A DNA stretch of 43,337 nt from Succinimonas amylolytica DSM 2873 (GTDB taxonomy: Bacteria; Pseudomonadota; Gammaproteobacteria; Enterobacterales; Succinivibrionaceae), in assembly GCF_000378405.1 (NCBI RefSeq), contig NZ_KB899636.1:862798-906134 (forward strand), in the 5' to 3' direction. A program made the translations under genes and the position numbers. Under the pieces are notes generated by a model. It made no database searches. It had not been told where the DNA came from and worked only from the letters and a program-made list of their open reading frames with translations. This document shows, in pieces, positions 27,685-38,649 of this stretch (position 1 is its first letter; each line of letters starts with the position of its first letter).

Positions 27685-28347
27685 GGAAGAGATCAGCTCA
27701 CGGGTATGCATATTCAGAGGACGGCATCATATGTGTCCATGGTGGTGAGAGGTCTGGTAAAAAAAGGATATTACTTTGATGAACTTGAGGACGAGGCGGT
27801 TCGCGAGGCTATTGTGCAGTCCGCACCTCTTCACGATATCGGGAAAATTGCCGTTTCCGATGTTATTCTCCTGAAGCCGGGACGGCTTACCCATGAGGAA
27901 TTCGAGATCATGAAACAGCATGCCAGAATCGGCGGGCGAATGATCAAGGAAACTTTGAAATCCATTGAAAAACCTCTGGTTCTGAGAACGGCAGTGGATA
28001 TGGCTACCTATCATCATGAAAAATGGAATGGCAAGGGGTATCCGGATGGCCTCAGGGGGGAGCAGATTCCCTTATGCGCCAGGGTAATGGCGATAGCTGA
28101 CGTATTTGATGCTCTGGTGTCCAAAAGGTGCTACAAGGAGGCGTTTTCATACGAGCAGTCCTTCAAAATAATCCAGGAGGAGTCTGGCCAGCACTTTGAC
28201 CCCAGGATTGCTGAAGTGTTTTTGTCAATGAAGGATGAAATTATCGGGATGTCAGAAAGCTGGGCTCTAGGGGGGGGACGAGGATCTCTGCTGTCTGGGG
28301 TAGCAGTTCCGGAAATTTCTGCTGGTAAGTAGAGAGAATACGCCGTG

Positions 28348-29310
28348 TCAGCGGGTTCTTTTTACTGCCATTTCTGCCAGATTCAAAAGCTGTTTCCGGT
28401 ACGGACTTTCTGGAAAGATGTTCAGAGCGTTTCTGGCATTGGCGGCTTCTTGTTCAGCTCTCTTATAGCAACGGCTGATGGCTCCGGTTTTTTCGGCCAG
28501 ATTCATGATGGCGTCAAGATTGCAGGTCTCCATAGCCTGAAGTGCCTCCTGCTTTTCATGATCCGGGAGAGCGTTCAGAATATAAATTAGCGGCAGCGTG
28601 ATTTTGTGATTATGAAGGTCGTCCCCGATATTCTTGCCAAGCTCGTCTGCACTGGATGTGTAATCCAAAATGTCATCAGCTATCTGGAAAGCGTTTCCGA
28701 GATAGCGGCCGTAGTCAGTTAGTCCCTGAAGCTGAGCCTCTGAGACTTTGAAGAGAAATCCCGGAATCCGTACTGCGATTTCAAAAAGCACTCCGGTTTT
28801 AGCATAAATGGTGTGATAGTAAGTTTTCTCACTGAGTTCCGGATGGTCGATATTTCCCATCTGCTCAATTTCTCCGGATGCAATAGTGCTGACTGCGCGG
28901 AAGAAATCTCGGAAAATTTCCGTGCTTTCGGTAACTGAAGCCAGATCGAAGGCTTTGGTGAAAAGATAGTCTCCACCCAGTACAGCCACAGAGTTGCCGA
29001 AAAGACTGTTGACACTTTTCCGTCCCCGGCGCATTTCGCTTTCATCTATTACATCATCATGCATTAGAGTGGCGGTATGAAGAATTTCAATGGCTGCTGC
29101 CAGTTTCATAACCTTCTCATCATGAACCGCATCCGGACTGATAAGCCCTGCGGACAGAAGCAGCAGGGTCGGGCGTATTCTTTTTCCGCCGCCGAGAATG
29201 AGATGACGGCATACGCTGTTTACCAGTTCTACCGGTGAATTCATTTCACTCATGATATACCGGTTTACCTTTTCCAGCGGTACGGAGAGCAGTTCTTCAG
29301 TACTGGTCAT
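28348..29310 (-). CDS. ispB: Octaprenyl diphosphate synthase
   Basis: A trans-polyprenyl diphosphate synthase that makes the isoprenoid side chain of quinones. The two aspartate-rich motifs are intact: LMHDDVIDESEMRRG (about residues 81-95) and FQIADDILDYT (about 207-217). GGGKRIRPTLLLLSAG (about 40-55) and a KTG at about 172 are also typical. The start at 29310 (MTSTEELLSVPLEKVNRYI) gives 320 residues against 323 in E. coli; the frame is open to 29556 but without matching sequence. It is divergent from rplU, the usual arrangement, and its 3' end meets that of the HD-GYP gene 15 nt away. Confidence 0.95.
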   Translation of the reverse strand: MTSTEELLSVPLEKVNRYIMSEMNSPVELVNSVCRHLILGGGKRIRPTLLLLSAGLISPDAVHDEKVMKLAAAIEILHTATLMHDDVIDESEMRRGRKSVNSLFGNSVAVLGGDYLFTKAFDLASVTESTEIFRDFFRAVSTIASGEIEQMGNIDHPELSEKTYYHTIYAKTGVLFEIAVRIPGFLFKVSEAQLQGLTDYGRYLGNAFQIADDILDYTSSADELGKNIGDDLHNHKITLPLIYILNALPDHEKQEALQAMETCNLDAIMNLAEKTGAISRCYKRAEQEAANARNALNIFPESPYRKQLLNLAEMAVKRTR

Positions 29311-29537
29311 GTAATATCTCTTTATAAAATACAGTTTGGCGCATAGGGGAAGGCCGGGAACATTATACAGTTTTTCTGGCCTGCGAAAAAGAACGAGCCT
29401 GTGGCGGTCCGTAAGTCCACTGGCAGAAAATGCTGATAGGTACCTGAAGGAAGATTCGTGAAAAAAGAGAGATTCGCTTATTTTTGCGATGCGGAGGAAG
29501 AGAGTGACATTAATTGAAAAAATATTAGGCATTTTTG
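29311..29537. other. ispB-rplU intergenic region, ispB side
   Basis: No gene is visible in this stretch between the divergent ispB and rplU genes. An ispB promoter should lie here, but I cannot point to convincing hexamers on the minus strand. Confidence 0.3.
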
Positions 29538-29566
29538 TTGCGTATCTGTGATCCAATTTGTATAAT
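29538..29566 (+). promoter_or_regulatory. rplU-rpmA promoter
   Basis: TTGCGT (29538-29543), 17-nt spacer, TATAAT (29561-29566), followed by the GC-rich discriminator ACGCGCC typical of stringently controlled ribosomal promoters. It gives a leader of about 70 nt. Confidence 0.8.
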
Positions 29567-29609
29567 ACGCGCCATCATATTGTTATATCTAAAGATTTTT
29601 GTCCCTGCT

Positions 29610-29623
29610 AACCCTCACGGGTT
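29610..29623 (+). promoter_or_regulatory. Hairpin in the rplU leader
   Basis: AACCC and GGGTT pair around TCAC about 20 nt before the L21 start codon. It could take part in translational control of rplU, but no known L21 leader motif was recognised. Confidence 0.35.
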
Positions 29624-29642
29624 TCGGGCTATGGAGTTTTAA

Positions 29643-29957
29643 ATGTACGCAGTTGTATTGACTGGCGGCAAACAGTATCAGGTTTCTGAAGGTGATGTTA
29701 TTTCCGTTGAGCTTCTCAAGGACGCTCAGAAGGGTGCATCTATCGAACTCGACAAGGTACTGATGGTTGCTGATGGAGACAACGTAAAGGTTGGCGCTCC
29801 TTATATTGATGGCGGAAAGGTTGTGGCTGAGGTTGTTGATCAGACTCAGGGCGAGAAGGTAACTATTACCAAGTTCCGTCGCCGCAAGCATTTCCAGAAG
29901 GTTTTCGGGCATCGTCAGAGATACACCGAACTCAAGATAACCGGTATTAACGCTTAA
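29643..29957 (+). CDS. rplU: 50S ribosomal protein L21
   Basis: L21 binds 23S rRNA near L20. The 104-residue protein starts [19 protein letters not shown] and ends [12 protein letters not shown], with the family signature [15 protein letters not shown] near residue 80-94. The length is one residue more than in E. coli. Codon use is more biased than in the surrounding genes, as expected for a highly expressed protein. rpmA follows after 16 nt. Confidence 0.98.
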   Translation: MYAVVLTGGKQYQVSEGDVISVELLKDAQKGASIELDKVLMVADGDNVKVGAPYIDGGKVVAEVVDQTQGEKVTITKFRRRKHFQKVFGHRQRYTELKITGINA

Positions 29958-29973
29958 TCAGGAGAGTTATACA

Positions 29974-30231
29974 ATGGCACATAAGAAGGCAGGCGGTAGT
30001 TCCCGCAACGGTCGTGATTCCCAGGCTCAGCGTTTAGGTGTTAAGGTGTACAGCGGTACTGCAGTGCAGGCTGGTTCTATCCTTGTTCGTCAGCGCGGCA
30101 CTCAGTTCCATGCTGGTGCTAACGTTGGTGTAGGCAAGGATTATACTCTTTTTGCCAAGGCTGATGGTGTTGTAAAGAATTACGTATCCGGTCCTAAGAA
30201 TCGCAGATATGTAAGCATTATTCCTGCTTAA
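29974..30231 (+). CDS. rpmA: 50S ribosomal protein L27
   Basis: L27 reaches the peptidyl-transferase centre with its N-terminus. The 85-residue protein begins [20 protein letters not shown], so the N-terminal tail is directly exposed and needs no Firmicutes-type processing. [20 protein letters not shown] contains the family signature. GGAGAG lies upstream at good spacing. A strong terminator separates it from obgE. Confidence 0.98.
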   Translation: MAHKKAGGSSRNGRDSQAQRLGVKVYSGTAVQAGSILVRQRGTQFHAGANVGVGKDYTLFAKADGVVKNYVSGPKNRRYVSIIPA

Positions 30232-30253
30232 TCAGCTTCTTTTGGATTCCCGG

Positions 30254-30288
30254 GCTCTACCGATTTTTGATTGGTAGGGCTTTTTTTT
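30254..30288 (+). terminator. Terminator between rpmA and obgE
   Basis: An 8-bp stem (30254-30261 with 30273-30280, including CTACC/GGTAG) followed by eight T residues. It would limit read-through from the abundant ribosomal transcript into obgE. Confidence 0.88.
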
Positions 30289-30294
30289 GCCTAA

Positions 30295-32233
<1,939 letters not shown>

Positions 32234-32234
<1 letters not shown>

Positions 32235-32698
32235 TGTTTGCCGATTATGTGCTAAAAACGCTTCTGGCAACTCTGCCTGCGGTGGCATTTGCCCTGCTGT
32301 TTCATGTGCCGGCGCGGTATCTCGGTTGGTGTGCCGCCGGCGGAGCTTTTACCTGGTGTTCCAGGATGGTTTTGATGCGGGAGTTTTCATTAGGTATTGT
32401 CACGGCGACTTTTTTGGCGGTAACGCTGATGAGTCTTGCCTTTATCGCCATTGCTCCCAGACTGAAGGTGCCGCGTCCGCTGTTTACGGTGGCCAGCATC
32501 ATTCCTGTAATCCCCGGACGTAATGCTTACCTGACTTTGTTAAGTGCTATACAGATTTATGATGGTACCGGCCCTCGGCTTCAAGAAATTGAATCCTTTT
32601 GTTTTAATGGTATTACCACCGGGGCTATAATGCTTGCAATGGGGGCCGGAATTGCCCTGCCTCCGCTCTTCTTTTATCGCAAACGTCCGGTGGTCTGA
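32234..32698 (+). CDS. yjjB: YjjB-type exporter subunit (ThrE family, small)
   Basis: A 154-residue protein with four or five hydrophobic segments and the ThrE-family stretch SIIPVIPGRNAYLTLLSAIQ (about 93-112). It is the small partner of YjjP and starts within its stop codon. E. coli YjjB is 157 residues. The succinate-export role reported for the E. coli pair would suit a fermentative host. The substrate here is inferred. Confidence 0.85.
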
Positions 32699-32699
32699 T

Positions 32700-33197
32700 A
32701 TGCTTTCTATTATTGTTGCTCATACTGAAAATTTTGTTATCGGAAGGGGCGGGAAAATGCCCTGGCATTTGCCCAGGGACCTCAGACGTTTCAAGGATTT
32801 AACCTGGGGACATGCGATTATTATGGGCAGAAAAACCTATGAAAGTATCGGAGGTCCGCTGCCGGGAAGGCTGAATATCGTAGTTACCGGAAATCCTGAT
32901 TACCAAGTGGCTGAAGGTGTTGTCAGGGTGGCAACTCTGGCCGAAGGTGTGCGTCAGTCGGGGGCGGATAAGGAGGTCTTTGTCATCGGAGGCGGTCAGC
33001 TTTATAAAACTGCATTCCCCCTGGCGGATCGCTTTTATATTACTCTTATAAAGGCTCATATAGATGGTGATGTCTTTTTCCCTCGCTATTCCCTGGAAGA
33101 CTTTAATGTGGTGAGCAGCGAGGAGGTTCCGGGGGATATGAAAAACGCTTTTGCCTTGGAATTCCTTACTCTGGCAAGAAAGTCTCATTTCCTGTAA
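32700..33197 (+). CDS. folA: Dihydrofolate reductase
   Basis: FolA reduces dihydrofolate to tetrahydrofolate with NADPH. The 165-residue protein shows VIGRGGKMPWHLPRDLRRFK (about residues 13-32) with the catalytic aspartate in PRDL, the NADPH-binding MGRKTYESIG (about 41-50), and VIGGGQLYKTA (about 98-108). The start at 32700 is one base after the yjjB stop; the frame is open further upstream but without homology. apaH follows after 29 nt. Confidence 0.97.
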   Translation: MLSIIVAHTENFVIGRGGKMPWHLPRDLRRFKDLTWGHAIIMGRKTYESIGGPLPGRLNIVVTGNPDYQVAEGVVRVATLAEGVRQSGADKEVFVIGGGQLYKTAFPLADRFYITLIKAHIDGDVFFPRYSLEDFNVVSSEEVPGDMKNAFALEFLTLARKSHFL

Positions 33198-33226
33198 CAG
33201 GATGTCCGGCGGAAGCGAGGTTTTTT

Positions 33227-34063
33227 ATGGCGGTTTACTGTGTGGGCGATATTCACGGCTGCTATGATGAATTCAGACGTCTTTTGAGGGAAATGAATTT
33301 TGATCCGGCCAGTGACGAGCTTCTGCTTACCGGAGATATTATCGGCAGAGGTCCCCGGCCTCTGGATACCGTCCGTTACATCATGGATCTTGGAGAACGG
33401 GCGACTTTTGTGCTGGGTAATCATGATTTGAATTTTCTGGCAATTGTTTATGGTTTTCGGGAACCAAAAAGAAAAGATATGCTACAGGAGCTCCTGAATT
33501 CGCCGGATCTGGAGGATATTGCGGAATGGTTTTCCCGTGCCCCTCTTGCCTTCCGGCATCCCCGGGTTCCCCTGTTTCTGGTTCATGCCGGAATTATCCC
33601 TGAATGGGATATCGACGATGCTGTCAGATTTTCCCGGGAGGCGGAGCAGGTGCTCGGGAATCCTGTTACCAGAAGCAGGTTTCTGCAGAATATGTTTGCC
33701 GATACCCCTGACAGATGGGATCCTGGACTGACGGGGATCGATCGTATCCGCTTTATTGTGAATGTTCTGACCAGAATTCGGCTGTGCCGGCCGGATGGTA
33801 CTCTGGATTTCAAAAACAAGAACTCTCCCGAGGAGGCCGCAAAAGAGGGGCTGAGACCATGGTTTGAGCGAGGGGGATTTTCTCCGGATACTGGTCGCTC
33901 TGTGCTGGTATTCGGACATTGGGCTGCTCTGGGAGGCAGATGCCGGATACCCGGTATAAAATCTCTGGATACCGGGTGCGTCTGGGGCGGTAGACTTACT
34001 GGCTGGTGTTTTGATACCGATACGGTTTTCAGCGTTGCTTCCGGATATAGCATTCCTCGTTAA
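33227..34063 (+). CDS. apaH: Symmetrical bis(5'-nucleosyl)-tetraphosphatase ApaH
   Basis: ApaH splits Ap4A into two ADP and also removes Np4 caps from RNA. The metallophosphatase motifs are visible: GDIHGCYDEFRRLL (residues 7-20), LLTGDIIGRGPRPLDT (about 33-48), LGNHDLNFL (about 64-72) and LVHAGIIP (about 117-124), with GHWAALGG near 228. The second motif has GDIIGRGP where enterics have GDLVARGP. The length (278) matches. GAGG lies 6 nt before the ATG. Confidence 0.96.
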   Translation: MAVYCVGDIHGCYDEFRRLLREMNFDPASDELLLTGDIIGRGPRPLDTVRYIMDLGERATFVLGNHDLNFLAIVYGFREPKRKDMLQELLNSPDLEDIAEWFSRAPLAFRHPRVPLFLVHAGIIPEWDIDDAVRFSREAEQVLGNPVTRSRFLQNMFADTPDRWDPGLTGIDRIRFIVNVLTRIRLCRPDGTLDFKNKNSPEEAAKEGLRPWFERGGFSPDTGRSVLVFGHWAALGGRCRIPGIKSLDTGCVWGGRLTGWCFDTDTVFSVASGYSIPR

Positions 34064-34360
34064 AGGCTATCCCAGTTAGGAATTCCGGTATATCCTCCGG
34101 AGTTAGGAAGACCTGACGGTGTGTTTTCTGTTTTCGTTTTTTATGCTGCCCACGTTTCCACCATGCTCTTCGGAGCGTTCCCTACTTTAAGCTGCTCATT
34201 GATTCTGAACGTTCTGCTGGTTAATACCGGTATTGATATTTTTTATTGTAATTAATATTGAAATTAATTATAGTCTTCTGGCATAACGGCTGTGATACGG
34301 TATGAATGTCCGGCACGCCAGAATGATACTGATAGAAAGCTTAAGACGAGGTGATAGAGA
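34064..34360 (+). promoter_or_regulatory. apaH-dnaG gap with dnaG promoter
   Basis: No gene is found, and in particular no rpsU, which usually precedes dnaG. TTGTAA (34246-34251), a 17-nt spacer and TATAGT (34269-34274) form a good sigma-70 promoter. The 12-bp perfect palindrome AATACCGGTATT (34223-34234) sits 11 nt upstream of the -35. The 9-mer AGTTAGGAA is repeated at 34074-34082 and 34101-34109. Confidence 0.6.
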
Positions 34361-36217
34361 ATGCCGTACATTAAAAAGGATTTTATTGAGCGTCTGATCG
34401 ATCGGGTTGACATTGTCGATGTTATCGGATCCCGACTGACCTTAAAGCGTTCCGGAAGCAGTTATATGTGCTGCTGTCCCTTCCATAATGAAAAAACCCC
34501 CAGTTTCAGTGTTAACCAGCAGAAGCAGTTTTACAACTGTTTTGGATGTCATAAATCCGGGAATGTTCTGGGTTTTATTATGGATTATGATCAGCTGAGC
34601 TTTCCGGAGGCGGTGGAACAGCTGGCAAAGGAAGCCGGGGTTCCTGTGGAGTACGAGGAAAGTTCCGGCAAGACTCAGGAAAAGAGGGAGTATGATGTCG
34701 ACTTCTACGAACTGCTGGAGCAGGCCGCCGGATATTACGAAGCAGAACTTTCAAGACATCCTGAAGCCCTGGCATATTTGCATGGCAGGGGATTGTCCGA
34801 TGATACTCTCCGACGGTATCATGTGGGTTTTGCCCCGGAATCTTGGGATTTTCTGATAAAAAAACTGGCAGGAGACAATCCTAAAATCCTGAAGGCAATG
34901 GCAGAACTCGGTTTGGCAACGCAGAGCCAGCAGGGAAAGATCTATGATACCTTCAGAAATCGGGTGATGATCCCTATTCGTGACAAAAGAGGCCGCACCA
35001 TTGCATTTGGCGGCAGGGTTCTTGATGATTCCAAACCCAAGTACATCAATTCCAGAGAAAGTCCGGTATACAAAAAAGGGCACGAACTCTTTAATCTTGA
35101 TTCCATACGAAATCTGCGGGACAAAAATCTTTCCTATATTATGATTACCGAGGGGTATATGGATGTGATTGCCCTGGAACAGTCAGGTATTCATAATGCG
35201 GTGGCTTCGCTGGGAACAGCCACTACCCCGGAGCAGATGAATCTTCTTTTTAAGCAGTCAGACAGGATTATTTTCTGTTATGACGGTGATTCTGCGGGAC
35301 GCAATGCGGCCTGGCATGCCCTTAATACAGCACTTCCGGCTCTCAGGGACGATAAGCAACTTCAGTTCTGTTTTCTGCCTCCGGAGCATGATCCTGATAC
35401 CCTAGTGAGAACTCAGGGGGCCCAGGCTATGATTGATTATCTGGAGCATGCGGAAAGCCTTCCGGAATATATTGTGTCCACACTGGAGAAGGAATACAGT
35501 GTTGCTGATGACGGCAGCAGAGTAAACTGCATTGACAGAGCCTCCGAGCTTTTGAGTATGATGCCTGAAGCCACGCTGACAAGGACTGCTGTTGAGAAAA
35601 GACTGGCAAACCTAGTGGGATGGTCTCAGGAAAGTCTGCATTCCAGTATTGATACCGCCATAGATAATATCCGGGCCAGAAAAGCTGTTCGCGGAGCGGA
35701 GCTTCGGGAATCTTCCCGGAAGCAGGGAGGATATGCCGATCCTGACGCTATTCCCATGACACCCATGAGAGCTGTGGTAGCCAGACTGGTAAAGGATCCG
35801 GAGCTTCTCAGGGCCATTCCCGAACCGGATCGGATGGTGGCTCTTCTGAATGAATATGCCAGAGACCGCAGTTCGGTGCTTCTGGATCTTATCTCGAAAA
35901 TTAAGGCCTCCCCGGATACCACCACGGGAGCCATTCTGGAAAAATACCGGGAATCTGGCAATGTGGGAAAGCTTATCGGGCTTTTGGCGGCGAGATCTGA
36001 CACCGAAGTTGAGCAGGAAGGTTTTGTGGAGATTAAGATTATTGATCTTCTGCACTTTATAAAAAACATTCTTATGGAGCATCTTACGGCCAGAACGCAG
36101 GCCCTGAGGATAAAGGGGCATAAGAATGGCGGGCTTGATACTAAAGATCTTATGGAATTTCAGTATCTTGAAACCAGAACCCGGGAGCTTTTGGCAGACA
36201 GAGGCCGTGAGGGCTAA
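34361..36217 (+). CDS. dnaG: DNA primase DnaG
   Basis: DnaG makes RNA primers for replication. The 618-residue protein has the zinc-binding domain (CCPFHNEKTPSF to NCFGCHKSG, about residues 39-68), the RNA polymerase core, the TOPRIM domain with ITEGYMDVIAL (about 264-274) and YDGDSAGRNAAW (about 307-318), and a helicase-binding C-terminal domain. It is somewhat longer than E. coli DnaG (581). It has its own promoter, and the first of two rpoD genes follows after 165 nt. Confidence 0.97.
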   Translation: MPYIKKDFIERLIDRVDIVDVIGSRLTLKRSGSSYMCCCPFHNEKTPSFSVNQQKQFYNCFGCHKSGNVLGFIMDYDQLSFPEAVEQLAKEAGVPVEYEESSGKTQEKREYDVDFYELLEQAAGYYEAELSRHPEALAYLHGRGLSDDTLRRYHVGFAPESWDFLIKKLAGDNPKILKAMAELGLATQSQQGKIYDTFRNRVMIPIRDKRGRTIAFGGRVLDDSKPKYINSRESPVYKKGHELFNLDSIRNLRDKNLSYIMITEGYMDVIALEQSGIHNAVASLGTATTPEQMNLLFKQSDRIIFCYDGDSAGRNAAWHALNTALPALRDDKQLQFCFLPPEHDPDTLVRTQGAQAMIDYLEHAESLPEYIVSTLEKEYSVADDGSRVNCIDRASELLSMMPEATLTRTAVEKRLANLVGWSQESLHSSIDTAIDNIRARKAVRGAELRESSRKQGGYADPDAIPMTPMRAVVARLVKDPELLRAIPEPDRMVALLNEYARDRSSVLLDLISKIKASPDTTTGAILEKYRESGNVGKLIGLLAARSDTEVEQEGFVEIKIIDLLHFIKNILMEHLTARTQALRIKGHKNGGLDTKDLMEFQYLETRTRELLADRGREG

Positions 36218-36268
36218 TTTTGCGGGCTGAAATCTGAAAAAACAACCGAAGATCTTTATTTTCCCCCC

Positions 36269-36296
36269 TTTAAACTTATTTTAAGTGGTGTAAAAT
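36269..36296 (+). promoter_or_regulatory. Possible promoter of the first rpoD-like gene
   Basis: TTTAAA (36269-36274), 16-nt spacer, TAAAAT (36291-36296), about 87 nt before the start codon. It would let the sigma gene be expressed independently of dnaG, as in enterics. Confidence 0.4.
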
Positions 36297-36382
36297 ATGC
36301 GCTTTCAGATAGATGTCGTTTTTTGGGAAGCGGCTCTGTCTTCGGTTGTAAAGAACTCTTAACTCTGGAGAAATGTTTTTAT

Positions 36383-38323
36383 ATGGAAGAAAAGCCGTCA
36401 TCAATCCTGGCGATGCTTACTCAGGAAGGCAAGAGAAAGGGTGGCTATCTCACGGTAAAGGAGATTAAGGAAAAGCTTCCTGAAGAATACTTTGAATCTG
36501 AAAAGCTGGATGAGATTTTTCAGGTTCTGGCAGAACGTGATATCCAGATTTGCGAGAAAGAGCCGGAAGAGGGAGATTTGGTGCTCAATCAGACGGCTGG
36601 CGAAACGGAAAATCTTATTACCGATATCGGTAGCTCTTCTGACCCGGTCAGAATGTATATGCGTGAAATGGGTGCAGTAAACCTGCTTACCAGAGAGCAG
36701 GAAATCAACACTGCGAAGCGTATCGAAGAGGGAAAGAGCCGTGTACAGTCCCTGCTGTCTGATTTTCCGGCCTCTGAGGAGATTCTTCTCAGACATTTTG
36801 ATAATTATGAAAAGGGACTTTGCAAGCTTTCGGATGTGATTATCGGTTTTCAGGAAAACTCTGGGTTTGATGAAAACGAGGTTTCAGCCGATAGTGACTG
36901 CCTTTCCGCGGATGATGAGGAAATCAATATTGATGGTCTTGACTCGTCCGTAGATACCAGCGGAGTTATCGATGATGTCGAAGATGATGGTGAGGAAGCT
37001 GAGGACAGTTCCGGAGAATCTTCCGATATTGATGATCCTGAAAAGGATGGTACTGAGTCGGATGATTCCGATGATGCCGTAATGCCTGCGGACGGGGAAA
37101 CTCTGGATGTGGATCCGGTTCTTGCAGCGGAGCGCATTGCAGTTCTCAGAAAAAATTACAATGCGGCCATGAAATCTCTCAAGCGATTCGGCAGAGGAGC
37201 CAAGACTACTGAGAAGCATTTTGCTGAAATGAAGGAGAGCTTTTGCGGCTTTGTAATCAACAGCAAGCTCAACGAGGAGATACTGACAGTAGTCAGAGAT
37301 TTTGCCGAAAGACTTAAAAATCAGGAGAGGCAGATTCGATTGATTCTCGTTAAGAACTGCGGCCTCAAGCCTGAGGAATACCGGCGTTATTATTCCGAAT
37401 CAAAAAAGGAGGCGTCTTCCGAATGGTATGAGCATATCATAAAGCTCAAGAAGCCTTTTGCCAAAAAAGCTGTAGTTTATGAGAAGCAGCTCCTCAGTGC
37501 AGTGGAATGTCTCAGAGGTATTGAAAACGATTCTCAGACCAGAATATCGGAAATCCGCCGTATCAGTCAGGAAATCATGATGTGGGAGGCCAAGACCAAA
37601 AAGGCCAAGTCGGAGATGATAGAGGCAAATCTGCGTCTGGTGGTTTCCATTGCCAAGAAGTATATTAATCGTGGCATGCCTTTTCAGGATCTGATTTCCG
37701 AGGGTAATATCGGTCTAATGAAGGCTGTGGATAAATTTGAATATCGCCGGGGCTACAAGTTTTCCACCTATGCCACCTGGTGGATTCGTCAGGCCATAAC
37801 CCGTTCGATTGCCGATCAGGCTCGTATTATCCGGGTGCCTGTGCATATGATTGAAACCATGCATAAGTACAATCGGATCGCCCGCCAGATTCTGCAGGAA
37901 AAGGGGCATGAGGCCACTCCAGAGGAGATCTCTGCCAGAATGGGGATTTCCGTGGAAAAGATTCAGAAGGTAATGAAGATCTCCAAGGAGCCGATGTCGA
38001 TGGAGTCACCCATAGGTGATGACGAGGATTCCAGACTGGGAGATTTTCTGGAAGATGAGACTACTCAGATGCCTCAGGATCTGGCTGCTCAGGATAATCT
38101 CAAATTTGTTATTGAGAAGATCCTTACGGATCTTTCTCCCCGTGAGGCTATGGTTCTCCGTATGCGCTATGGCATTGGGATGCCCTCGGATCATACGCTT
38201 GAAGAGGTAGGCCAGCATTTTGGACTTACCAGGGAGCGTATCCGCCAGATTGAGGCCAAGGGACTCCGTAAGCTCAGACATCCTACAAGATCTGAACCAT
38301 TAAAGAGTTTTGTTGATAATTAA
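36383..38323 (+). CDS. Diverged RpoD-type sigma-70 factor (first copy)
   Basis: A complete 646-residue primary-type sigma factor. Region 1.1 is at about 1-65, region 1.2 starts at [11 protein letters not shown] (about 90), and an acidic Asp/Glu/Ser tract (about 165-250) lies in the non-conserved region. Region 2 starts at [12 protein letters not shown] (about 416) and region 4.2 at HTLEEVG (about 604). The -10 and -35 reading residues ([16 protein letters not shown]) are as in housekeeping sigma. It departs from enteric RpoD at FQDLISEGN (FLDLIQEGN usual, the core-binding helix), [10 protein letters not shown], and HFGLTRER with [12 protein letters not shown] in region 4.2. The ATG at 36383 is chosen over an upstream TTG; GGAG is 12 nt away. 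It is probably an alternative or conditional primary sigma. Confidence 0.92.
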   Translation: MEEKPSSILAMLTQEGKRKGGYLTVKEIKEKLPEEYFESEKLDEIFQVLAERDIQICEKEPEEGDLVLNQTAGETENLITDIGSSSDPVRMYMREMGAVNLLTREQEINTAKRIEEGKSRVQSLLSDFPASEEILLRHFDNYEKGLCKLSDVIIGFQENSGFDENEVSADSDCLSADDEEINIDGLDSSVDTSGVIDDVEDDGEEAEDSSGESSDIDDPEKDGTESDDSDDAVMPADGETLDVDPVLAAERIAVLRKNYNAAMKSLKRFGRGAKTTEKHFAEMKESFCGFVINSKLNEEILTVVRDFAERLKNQERQIRLILVKNCGLKPEEYRRYYSESKKEASSEWYEHIIKLKKPFAKKAVVYEKQLLSAVECLRGIENDSQTRISEIRRISQEIMMWEAKTKKAKSEMIEANLRLVVSIAKKYINRGMPFQDLISEGNIGLMKAVDKFEYRRGYKFSTYATWWIRQAITRSIADQARIIRVPVHMIETMHKYNRIARQILQEKGHEATPEEISARMGISVEKIQKVMKISKEPMSMESPIGDDEDSRLGDFLEDETTQMPQDLAAQDNLKFVIEKILTDLSPREAMVLRMRYGIGMPSDHTLEEVGQHFGLTRERIRQIEAKGLRKLRHPTRSEPLKSFVDN

Positions 38324-38649
38324 CAGCTTTTAAGTATAAGGAAAATCGCAGATTAAAGTCTGATGTAAAGTCAGACTTTATAGCGTAACACGTCTATTAA
38401 TGTGACTAAGATCATATTTTTTCAATTCATCGTTTAACATACTGTCTCTACAGGATCTAAAATCCTATACCCCATTTAAATATGGGAGTCCTCTTTTTTC
38501 ATATTTCTGCGCCGCTGTACTTCTTTCAGCAGGGCCTTTCTGTTTTTTTTCTGTGATAAAAAGGGCGACAGTTTCAATTTTTCATGGTTCTTTGCATAAG
38601 TTTTTATGGCGGCCCCTTCGGGAGTGGTGCCATCTATTAAGGCGGTATA
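38324..38649 (+). promoter_or_regulatory. Structured region between the two sigma genes
   Basis: No gene is present in these 326 nt. A perfect 10-bp inverted repeat TAAAGTCTGA/TCAGACTTTA spans 38354-38380 without a T-run. Further on, AGGAT/ATCCT (38452-38466) and CCCAT/ATGGG (38471-38486) form successive hairpins ending in TTTTTT at 38494-38499, terminator-like. GGCCCCTTCGGGAG (about 38610-38623) may form a UUCG-type hairpin just before the second sigma gene. No strong promoter for that gene was identified. Confidence 0.5.
38471..38499 (+). terminator. Terminator-like hairpin after the first sigma gene
   Basis: CCCAT (38471-38475) pairs with ATGGG (38482-38486), followed by AGTCCTC and TTTTTT. 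The seven bases between stem and T-run make it weaker than a textbook terminator. Confidence 0.45.

Larger units (their letters stand above)
25381..28332 (+). pseudogene. REC-HD-GYP response regulator (cyclic di-GMP phosphodiesterase type), split by an IS
   Basis: Removing the IS and one copy of its 5-bp duplication joins codon 157 (25849-25851) in frame to GGA at 27685, restoring a 372-residue protein. Residues 1-125 are a receiver domain, but the phospho-aspartate is replaced: LIISGYTLP stands where LILLDIMMP is usual. A coiled coil (about 126-155) leads to an HD-GYP domain with HDIGKIAVSD, HHEKWNGKGYP and ADVFDAL, so the phosphodiesterase residues look complete. Such RpfG-like proteins hydrolyse cyclic di-GMP. 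As it stands, the 5' part encodes a 201-residue chimera ending in IS sequence, and the 3' part could only start at ATG 27706, which lies after the domain's first residues and lacks a Shine-Dalgarno. The function is almost certainly lost. Confidence 0.88.

Noticed and set aside
27706-28332. A separate short HD-GYP gene starting at ATG 27706
   Set aside because: The homology continues in frame upstream to the IS boundary and joins exactly to the receiver half, so it is the 3' part of the interrupted gene.
36850-37219. Serine-rich antisense frames in the first sigma gene
   Set aside because: They arise from the Asp/Glu-rich tract (GAT, GAA codons) read on the opposite strand.
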